NCBI GenBank assembly: GCA_037693485.1
Contig: CM075351.1
Coordinates: 95,498,001-95,562,000, forward strand
Reading direction: 5' to 3'
Length of the DNA stretch: 64,000 bases
Source: Kitagawia praeruptora
Lineage: Eukaryota; Streptophyta; Magnoliopsida; Apiales; Apiaceae
Below are positions 57,135 to 64,000 of the stretch, piece after piece; position 1 is the first letter of the stretch, and every line of letters begins with the position of its first letter. A program made the position numbers and the translations under genes. The notes under the pieces were generated by a model. The model searched no databases and was not told the DNA's origin. It worked only from the letters and a program-made list of their open reading frames with translations.

Positions 57135-57799
57135 GGGTTTCATCCTAAGGGAAACACACTTACAGTTTATCACATTCACAGACATTCACAGAAGCATTGC
57201 AGGAGAAGAAAAAAAAAACCAAAAAAAAAAAACAACGTCCAGTTTATGTTTCAGAATCAAACCAAACTTCATACATATAAAGAAGAGCTGTAGACAAACC
57301 ACTGCCAGAAGTCCGGTCGTCAGAAACTGCACCACGCGCCGTCACGCGCCACCGGAAGAAGCCAAACGCCGCCAGACGCGCCCACACGCCGGCGCGTGTG
57401 GCATCTTCCGGCGTTTTCCGGCGAAGTCGCAGAAGGGTTTCTTGTTCGCCACGATCTTCCGAGTCCAACAGTGGTACCAATTCTCAGTTCTGTGAAGTTT
57501 TTTATTTTCTGATATATAATTGTGTGTATATTTGCGTATATACATACTATCTTTATTCTTCAGAACGAGAGGTCTGCCTATCTGCTGTGTTTAAAGTCGT
57601 TACAAGATTGGGCTTTATATTGTCTGCCAAACACCTTATCTATTTGGGCTTTATATTTGATATATACACTACTGTTGGTTTGATAAAACTGCTATATGTA
57701 TGTCTTGAGAGATAAATAGCAGTAAATATATACACTTATGATATTAGTGTATTAGGTTTAATAATTATTGATTGGATATTACTCTATTTAAAACATTAA
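57135..57799 (+). other. Leader of element E
   Basis: Untranslated region with a GC-rich core (about 57330-57440) containing CGCCGG/CCGGCG inverted words able to fold. No credible protein. Confidence 0.6.
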
Positions 57800-60700
57800 A
57801 TGGCGGAAGTGTTAGATAATACATCCGAGAGTAGTGCTATAAGTAGCAGGAAATCTGGATTTCATAGTACTCCGTATGTAAGCCCTAAATTCAACGGAAA
57901 GAATTTTCTGGAATGGTCCAAAGCTTGTACAATGGCACTTAAATCTCATAGAATGATGAAATATATCAATGGGAAAGCCAAGCAACCTTCGGAAAAAGAT
58001 ACTAGCTTCGATGATTGGGAATCCGAAAATGCCATGGTATGTTCATGGCTATCTAACTCTATGGAGGTGGATATTCGGAAAACATATATCTTCATTGATA
58101 CCGCTGAAGATGTGTGGAATTCTCTCACTCGGACGTATTCCTTCTCCGGGAATGTAGCCAAGCAATATGAGATCAAACGGAAGATGTGGGCATTGGCTCA
58201 GGGAAGTCACACATTAGCTCAGTATTATTCTGAGCTTACATCATTATGGAGTGAATTGGAACATTACACTATATTTGAGTGTAAACATGCTGAAGATCAA
58301 GAAAAATATCAAAAGATGATGACTGTAGAGAAAGTGATGAAGTTTCTTGATGGATTGTCTGATGAGTATGATTCAATAAAAAATCAACTTATTGGACAAG
58401 TTCCATTTCCTACTGTGGAAGAAGCCTATGGTCGTGTCAGGTTAGAAGAAAGTCGAAAGCAAAGTATGGCTCCAGTTGTCTCTTCTGAACGATCTGCACT
58501 CTTAACTGGAAATGTTCAGCAATCTGAGCCAGAACAACCTGAACAGGTACCAATGGCTTTAATGGGTGAAAGATCCAGTCTTCAATGTGACTACTGCAAG
58601 AAATTAAACCACACTCGTGAAACATGTTTTATCCTGCACCCTCATCTCAGAATTCGAGGACGAGGAGGGCGTGGCCGAGGTGGTTACCGTGGTGCCTCAT
58701 CTGGCAGAAGCACGGGTAGAGGAATTCCCTTTAGTGCTCATCATGCTGCATCAGAATGTGAGTCTCATTCTTCAACAGGAACGATGACTGCTTCAGAGGT
58801 CAACACCCTCCGGCAATTAATGTCACAAATGAACACCACTCCACATACAGCTAATTCTGCTCATGCAGGTACTCCTTGTCACTTTACCTCCGATAAATGT
58901 CATAATTCATGGATTATTGATTCCGGAGCCTCAGCACATATGACTGGAAATTCTAGTTTCCTAGAAACATATAATGGTGAAACCGGCAATATTCGTGTTG
59001 CCAATGGAGCTATTGTACCTGTTCATGGACAAGGCACTTCTCACTGCCTCTCATCATCATTGCCACTATCTGATGTGTTACATGTTCCCTCCTTAACGGC
59101 AAACTTATTATCTGTTCAACGTATTACTGAAAATCTTAATTGTTCAGTAACCTTTTTTTCCTCCCACTGTGTATTTCAGGATCTGGCGACAGGCAAGGTC
59201 CTTGGCAATGGTAAAGTGGTAGATGGACTTTATGTGATGGAAGGGAATTCTATTTCTCCCTCAACTTATCAGGTGTCATCCAAGTTAAATTCTGTTTTTG
59301 AATCTTTGTATCAGTGGCATAGACGGTTAGGTCATCCATCTTTTGGTGTTTTAACACATCTATTCCCTGCCTTAGTAAAACACTGTAAGAAGGAAGATTT
59401 CTTTTGTGAACCATGTGAACTAGCAAAACATAAAAGATCATCTTATCCATCCAGAAATAAAAGAAGTTCTACTTTGTTTTCTATTATTCATACTGATGTT
59501 TGGGGTCCATTTAGACATCCTACACATGATGGGTATAGATGGTTTGTTGTCTTTGTTGATTGTTATTCTAGGCTTACTTGGGTATATCTCCTTAAACAAA
59601 AAAGTGAAGTTTTTGCGTGTTTTAAATCTTTTCACCACATGGTACAAACACAATTTAGTGCTTCTGTTAAAATTCTTCGGAGTGATAACGGTACTGAATA
59701 TGGAGGCCCGTTTATATCTTATTTGGACACATGTGGTATAATTCATCAAACTTCGTGTGTCAAAACTTCTCAACAAAATGGGGTAGCCGAAAGGAAAATT
59801 GGTCACTTACAACAGGTTGCTCGGTCGCTTATGTTAACAATGCATGTTCCCAAATATCTTTGGGGAGAGGCAGTCATGACTGCTGCATATCTTATAAACC
59901 ATCTTCCTTCTAGTGTCTTAAAATTCAAAACACCGTTGTCTTGTGTTCCTACACCTTCTTCGCACCCACTACCCCTTCGAGTATTTGGGAGTGTATGTTT
60001 TGTTCATAATCATGCTCCCTCTCGGGATAAACTTGATTCTCGGGCCCTCCGCTGCGTTTTCATTGGGTATTCACCAACTCAGAAGGGATATAAATGTTAT
60101 CATCCTCCCTCACGTCGCATATTTGTCAGTCATGATGTCAGTTTCTGGGAGAATGTTTCTTATTTTTCTCCGGGTTCCTCCTCCTTGCTTCAGGGGGAGA
60201 TAAACCGACACAGTCTTGATAGTAAAGCAACAGATGAGTCACAAACACTTCCATTTATACCTATTCCAAACACTAGCTCAAACAGGTTATCTATTATTCC
60301 TCCTCCACATACGAGTAATGAGTCAGATGATCTAAATAGATTGGATATTCCAGATTTGATTACATATTCCAGGCGGAAAAGAAATGATATCACCACTTTA
60401 CCGCATCCAGAGACCTCTGACCTCGAGACAGATCCTGCATCTCCTGTGTTTGAGCCAGAAAATGGTAATACTCTTGATCCTACTCTAGATCTTCCTATTG
60501 CTATAAGAAAGGGTGTACGCTCTTGCACTAACCATCCTATCTCAAACTTTGTATCTTATAATGCATTATCTCCATCTTCACTTGCTTTTGTGTCATCCTT
60601 GTCTAGTGTTTCTGTTCCGCATACTTGGCAGGATGCTTTATGTGATCCTAAATGGAAAGATGCTATGATAGAGGAAATGAATGCCTTGAAACATAATGGC

Positions 60701-61390
60701 ACTTGGGAGTTAACTCATCTTCCCGCTGGAAGGAAGGTAGTAGGATGCAGATGGGTATTCACTGTGAAACAGAAACCTAATGGGCTGATTGATAGGTACA
60801 AAGCAAGGCTTGTAGCAAAAGGGTATACTCAAACTTACGGGATTGATTATCAGGAAACTTTTGCCCCAGTAGCAAAGATGGCCTCTATTCGAGTCTTGAT
60901 ATCATGTGCAGCAAATCTTGGATGGGAACTTCAGCAATTGGATGTAAAAAATGCATTCTTACATGGAGACCTGAAAGAAGAGGTTTACATGGATATTCCA
61001 CCAGGTTTTTCTACAGCTGCGACCATTGGGAAAATATGCAAGCTAAAGAAGACTATTTATGGGTTAAAACAGTCTCCAAGGGACTGGTTTGGCAAATTTC
61101 AGGGAGCAATGATTAAATTTGACTACAAACAGAGCAACTCAGATAACACCATGTTCGTGAAAAGACGGGATGGAAAAATCACAGTGGTGATTGTTTATGT
61201 CGATGATATTGTGATCACCGGCAACGACACCTGTGAGATTGCTAATGTTAAACGCAAGCTTGCCTCTGAATTCGAGATGAAGGACTTAGGAAAACTACGG
61301 TATTTCCTTGGTATTGAGGTCTCTAGAAGTCCAGGTGGTATCTTCCTCTCACAACGGAAGTATACACTTGATCTTCTGAATGAAACATGA
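57800..61390 (+). CDS. Gag-pol polyprotein of element E, up to premature TGA
   Basis: 1196 codons from ATG 57800 (MAEVLDNTSESSAISSRKSG). Copia gag to about residue 250 (FNGKNFLEWSKACTMALKSH), CCHC knuckle CDYCKKLNHTRETC at about 262, an arginine/glycine run, protease WIIDSGASAHMT at about 370, GAG-pre-integrase WHRRLGHPSF at about 504, integrase Asp/Asp/Glu in HTDVWGPF, RSDNGTEY and GVAERKI (about 563, 627, 662), RT from about 944 with YVDDIVITGND at about 1131. The frame stops at TGA 61388 after LDLLNET, in the RT-RNase H connection; the next codons continue the family pattern. Expected role: capsid, polyprotein cleavage, cDNA synthesis and integration. With this stop RNase H is not made unless read through. 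Confidence 0.92.
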   Translation: MAEVLDNTSESSAISSRKSGFHSTPYVSPKFNGKNFLEWSKACTMALKSHRMMKYINGKAKQPSEKDTSFDDWESENAMVCSWLSNSMEVDIRKTYIFIDTAEDVWNSLTRTYSFSGNVAKQYEIKRKMWALAQGSHTLAQYYSELTSLWSELEHYTIFECKHAEDQEKYQKMMTVEKVMKFLDGLSDEYDSIKNQLIGQVPFPTVEEAYGRVRLEESRKQSMAPVVSSERSALLTGNVQQSEPEQPEQVPMALMGERSSLQCDYCKKLNHTRETCFILHPHLRIRGRGGRGRGGYRGASSGRSTGRGIPFSAHHAASECESHSSTGTMTASEVNTLRQLMSQMNTTPHTANSAHAGTPCHFTSDKCHNSWIIDSGASAHMTGNSSFLETYNGETGNIRVANGAIVPVHGQGTSHCLSSSLPLSDVLHVPSLTANLLSVQRITENLNCSVTFFSSHCVFQDLATGKVLGNGKVVDGLYVMEGNSISPSTYQVSSKLNSVFESLYQWHRRLGHPSFGVLTHLFPALVKHCKKEDFFCEPCELAKHKRSSYPSRNKRSSTLFSIIHTDVWGPFRHPTHDGYRWFVVFVDCYSRLTWVYLLKQKSEVFACFKSFHHMVQTQFSASVKILRSDNGTEYGGPFISYLDTCGIIHQTSCVKTSQQNGVAERKIGHLQQVARSLMLTMHVPKYLWGEAVMTAAYLINHLPSSVLKFKTPLSCVPTPSSHPLPLRVFGSVCFVHNHAPSRDKLDSRALRCVFIGYSPTQKGYKCYHPPSRRIFVSHDVSFWENVSYFSPGSSSLLQGEINRHSLDSKATDESQTLPFIPIPNTSSNRLSIIPPPHTSNESDDLNRLDIPDLITYSRRKRNDITTLPHPETSDLETDPASPVFEPENGNTLDPTLDLPIAIRKGVRSCTNHPISNFVSYNALSPSSLAFVSSLSSVSVPHTWQDALCDPKWKDAMIEEMNALKHNGTWELTHLPAGRKVVGCRWVFTVKQKPNGLIDRYKARLVAKGYTQTYGIDYQETFAPVAKMASIRVLISCAANLGWELQQLDVKNAFLHGDLKEEVYMDIPPGFSTAATIGKICKLKKTIYGLKQSPRDWFGKFQGAMIKFDYKQSNSDNTMFVKRRDGKITVVIVYVDDIVITGNDTCEIANVKRKLASEFEMKDLGKLRYFLGIEVSRSPGGIFLSQRKYTLDLLNET

Positions 61391-62149
61391 ATGTTGGGAT
61401 GTAGACCTGCAGAATCTCCAATAGAAGCAAATCATAAACTTTGTGGAGATGCTGGTGAAAGTGTCGAGAAATCTCAATATCAAAGGTTAGTTGGTCGACT
61501 AATCTACCTTGCACATACAAGGCCAGACATATCATATGCAGTGGGAATTGTTAGTAGGTATATGCATGATCCTCGTCAACCACATTTGGATGCAGTTTAT
61601 ATGATATTAAGGTATCTTAAGGCTGCTCCTGGAAAAGGAGTGATGTTTACTAAAAACAATCATCTCGAGGTTGAAAGCTATACAGATGCAGATTGGGCTG
61701 GATGTCAAGACGATAGACGATCTACTTCAGGATATTGTACATTTGTTGGTGGCAATTTGGTTACTTGGCGAAGCAAGAAACAACCTGTGGTTGCTTTATC
61801 TAGTGCTGAGGCAGAGTATAGAGCTATGGCTAAAGGTGTGCGTGAATTATTGTGGATAAGATTGTTCCTAGAAGAATTGGGACTTGCATCTACAACTCCA
61901 ATGAAGCTGCATTGTGATAACAAAGCTGCTATTGCCATTGCACATAATCCAGTTCAACATGATCGGACCAAACATATCGAAATTGATCGACACTTCATAA
62001 AAGAGAAAATCAATAATGATACCATTGGAATTCATTTTGTACGATCAGAGGACCAGATAGCTGACATATTTACCAAAGGTTTAAATCAGAAGATGCTTCA
62101 TCCACTTATTGGCAAGTTGGGCATGAGTGATATATATGCATCAACTTGA
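61391..62149 (+). CDS. RNase H part of gag-pol, element E
   Basis: Same frame as gag-pol, after the TGA. MLGCRPAESPIEANHKLCGD, RLIYLAHTRPDISYAVGIVS, DADWAGCQDDRRSTSGYC, SSAEAEYRAM, DNKAAIAIAHNPVQHDRTKH and DIFTKGL are the usual copia RNase H and tail motifs, ending in TGA seven bases before the polypurine G run. One base change (most simply GGA to TGA) would explain the separation from the upstream part. Confidence 0.9.
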   Translation: MLGCRPAESPIEANHKLCGDAGESVEKSQYQRLVGRLIYLAHTRPDISYAVGIVSRYMHDPRQPHLDAVYMILRYLKAAPGKGVMFTKNNHLEVESYTDADWAGCQDDRRSTSGYCTFVGGNLVTWRSKKQPVVALSSAEAEYRAMAKGVRELLWIRLFLEELGLASTTPMKLHCDNKAAIAIAHNPVQHDRTKHIEIDRHFIKEKINNDTIGIHFVRSEDQIADIFTKGLNQKMLHPLIGKLGMSDIYAST

Positions 62150-62156
62150 GGGGGAG
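62146..62156 (+). other. Polypurine tract of element E
   Basis: TTGAGGGGGAG directly before the 3' LTR. Confidence 0.88.
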
Positions 62157-62380
62157 TGTCAGAAGTCAGCATAGTTAGTTCAATGTTAGGCACCGTTCTT
62201 GACATTGTAAACATAGACTTAGACTTTGTTGAACATAGACTTAGACTTTGTTGCTTCATACTTCTATATATAGAATCTGATATGTAATAACAAATAACAC
62301 AAGATATATAAAAACACAGAGCATTACTCTCTTATTCTGTTCTTCCACTTATATACACAGCTGCTATATACATTTTATCA
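62157..62380 (+). repeat. 3' LTR of element E
   Basis: 224 bp, one noted difference from the 5' LTR. Confidence 0.93.
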
Positions 62381-62690
62381 AAATGTAAATAGGTTGCCAA
62401 CGCAACACCAAATACAAATAGCAGGGGACGACCAAAAAAGGATATTTACTAGAGTAAATTATAACATGGTAAACCTATACTAACAAGAATCAATGACAGT
62501 ACCACACTTTTAATCATTTTAATCAAGAATCAAACTTCTAATCATGTATATGTAATATTATGTAGACGGAGAACGGTGTCAAAATAATGTCAAGAAGCTT
62601 ACAAATTTAGACCTTTAGAGTTTCTAGAATACTGTTTTGTGGGAGGGAAGAAGGGCGCAAGTTTTTAAATTACCACATACAAGCTATTAT

Positions 62691-62876
62691 TTACAAAGGC
62701 TTTTTCAGCATACATAGGCCAACCTGACTGATTTATATAATCGGCATATCTTTTCTCCAAGCTAAAATAATATTTCATGGCTAAATGCTAAAGACTGCAA
62801 ACTTAATAAAGTGGTCAAACAAAGTATAATATATATAAATAAGGGAGAAGCCACAGGAATGAAAAGGAGCCATGGG
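62691..62876. repeat. Local direct duplication, copy 1 (about 185 bp)
   Basis: Shares 'ccaacctgact', 'catatcttttct', 'atggctaaatgctaaagact', 'aacttaataaag' and 'gaatgaaaaggagc' in order with 63177-63358. Confidence 0.88.
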
Positions 62877-63176
62877 TTCAAATGCTAGTAAAACAGGTAG
62901 TAACGCCTCTTTCAAATTAACAATCATATGAACAGAAAAACAATCTAACAGGGTATTGTATGTCACAGTATTCCTTGTGTTGCCTTAATCTTGCATCTTT
63001 TTAAAACAAGTACTTCATGTATTTAAGCGACTGACATAGTCCATGTAACAAAATGCTGAAAATTTGTAATTTCTCTGAGAAGATCAATAGTTCTGTCCAG
63101 TTTTCACTTTTACTGCAATATGCATCCATCAAAATGTTATATGTATAGCAACCGGGCTAGCAGTTGCTAACAGTTG

Positions 63177-63358
63177 TTTACAGAGGTTTTTTCAACATGC
63201 ATAGCCAACCTGACTCATTCATTTATTCAATCAGCATATCTTTTCTCTAAGCTAACATAAAATTTATGGCTAAATGCTAAAGACTGCGAACTTAATAAAG
63301 AGGTCAAACAAGGAAATATAAATAAAGAAGAAGTCATGGGAATGAAAAGGAGCTATGG
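63177..63358. repeat. Local direct duplication, copy 2
   Basis: Second copy, about 130 bp downstream of the PPR stop codon in the PPR's sense. Between and around the copies (62386-63491) no gene is seen; part may be the PPR 3' untranslated region. Confidence 0.85.
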
Positions 63359-63491
63359 TGATTAAGTTCATCCAGGACATTTGATTGAATATCATAACAG
63401 GAAAAAGATGTCTCATTTGGAGATTTTAATGAAACAGAAGAAGTGCATCATCGAGCTTATCAGAGACCTCAACTGGAATTATACCAGGTAA

Positions 63492-64000
63492 CTATGTCAA
63501 GTACTTCTTACGCAAAGCAAGAAGAGCAGGATCCTGTTCTTGTGATTCAAGTAAGACCAGTAACAAGGACGTGGTATAAGCATCTTCTGAGAAGCCGCGG
63601 GCACGCATCTCATCTATGAGTACACTTGCTTCACTGTACTTCTTATTGTGGAAACAGCCGCGGATAAGTGTGTTGTGGGTAGCATCATCAGGCAAGCAAT
63701 CACTATCTTTCATTTTTGCAAATAGTTCATTCGCTTCATCAAATAACCCTTCATCACAAAATGCTCTGATCATGGTTGTATATGTTTTGACATCAGGTCG
63801 CAAACCTTTTAAAGGTAGGCTGTCAAACAGACTTCTTGTCTTTTCTAGATGTCCATCTTTGCTTAATCCGTCAATCAGAATATTGTAAGTGTATATATCT
63901 GGAGATACACCTGCGGATGCCATCGTGCAAAAGAACGAGAGTGCTTCAGCAACTAAATGGTTATGGAAAAGACCATGCAGCACGATTCTACATGTCACAA
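63492..64000 (-). CDS. Pentatricopeptide repeat protein, C-terminal part (5' part beyond window)
   Basis: The frame is open from the window edge to TAG 63492; the Met at 63998 is internal, not a start. 35-residue P-type repeats are clear: SPDIYTYNILIDGLSKDGHL, RPDVKTYTTMIRAFCDEGLF and LPDDATHNTLIRGCFHNKKY, each followed by the second helix (DEANELFAKMKDSDC, SEASVLIDEMRARGF). The tail SEDAYTTSLLLVLL...LRKKYLT is like that of Rf-type PPR proteins. Such proteins bind organelle RNA, usually in mitochondria or chloroplasts, through two residues per repeat; the targeting peptide is outside the window. No break is visible, so it may be functional. Confidence 0.9.
   Translation of the reverse strand, partial: VTCRIVLHGLFHNHLVAEALSFFCTMASAGVSPDIYTYNILIDGLSKDGHLEKTRSLFDSLPLKGLRPDVKTYTTMIRAFCDEGLFDEANELFAKMKDSDCLPDDATHNTLIRGCFHNKKYSEASVLIDEMRARGFSEDAYTTSLLLVLLESQEQDPALLALRKKYLT

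Larger units (their letters stand above)
56662..62380 (+). mobile_element. Copia element E, young and nearly intact
   Basis: TGTCAGAAG...TTTTATCA ends, 224-bp LTRs with one noted difference (ttatta/ttattc), 5-bp duplications aaatg (56657-56661, 62381-62385). One gag-pol frame of about 1450 codons has a single internal TGA. The leader is unusual: it holds a TRIM-like unit and a second primer site. Polypurine tract TTGAGGGGGAG is directly before the 3' LTR. Confidence 0.93.

Overview
This window is plant nuclear DNA, almost certainly from a flowering plant and most likely a eudicot. The clues are a P-class pentatricopeptide repeat (PPR) gene, spliced gene fragments with GT-AG introns, initiator-Met-type (TGGTATCAGAGC) and Asp-type (TGGCGCCGCTGCCGGGGA) primer-binding sites, CACTA, MULE and hAT-like DNA transposons, and a nested pile of Ty1/copia and Ty3/gypsy-like LTR retrotransposons. 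I cannot name the species. Only one gene looks like an ordinary host gene: the C-terminal part of a PPR protein at the right edge. A second host-derived locus is a broken SEN1-type helicase fragment.

Layout. 1-7424: two neighbouring copies of a CACC/GGTGG-rich terminal-inverted-repeat (TIR) element. The second is split by a 5.8-kb CACTA element (1086-6870) that carries a candidate three-exon gene and an internal 540-bp duplication. 7990-9227: a solo copia-type LTR. 9317-10565: a non-autonomous MULE with a 9-bp target-site duplication (TSD). 10821-36620: a tandem repeat of about 560 bp whose second unit was invaded by a gypsy solo LTR (11562-13141) and by a SIRE-like copia element A (13229-36317, minus strand). 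A was then invaded by the non-autonomous gypsy-like elements B (16755-24228, in pol) and F (28335-35488, in the 5' LTR) and by a small MITE. 37880-52802: copia element D (plus strand), with copia element C (39028-48793, minus strand) inserted in its gag. 53100-53678: a hAT-like MITE. 54802-55556: the helicase fragment. 56662-62380: a young, nearly intact copia element E. 62386-63491: a spacer with a local duplication. 63492-64000: the PPR gene.

Nesting order and LTR divergence counted by eye agree: A and D (about 2.8% for D) are older, C (about 2%) and B (about 1.5-2%) younger, and E (1 difference in 224 bp) and F (2 noted in 1273 bp) very young.

The most unusual signals lie in noncoding parts of the retrotransposons. 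(i) B and F share an RNA-like module, a stem with an RGGA loop placed 12-13 nt before a polypurine tract AAGTKTGGGG. It occurs upstream and again at the 3' end, with unrelated stem sequences that still pair. (ii) B and F share a block of about 125 nt with several pairing-preserving changes. (iii) Element A is saturated with its own 8-base word, GCTTGCTG, in LTRs and in coding DNA in more than one reading frame. (iv) Element C has about 3 kb of accessory coding sequence after pol. (v) Element E has a second, TRIM-derived LTR and a second primer-binding site inside its leader.
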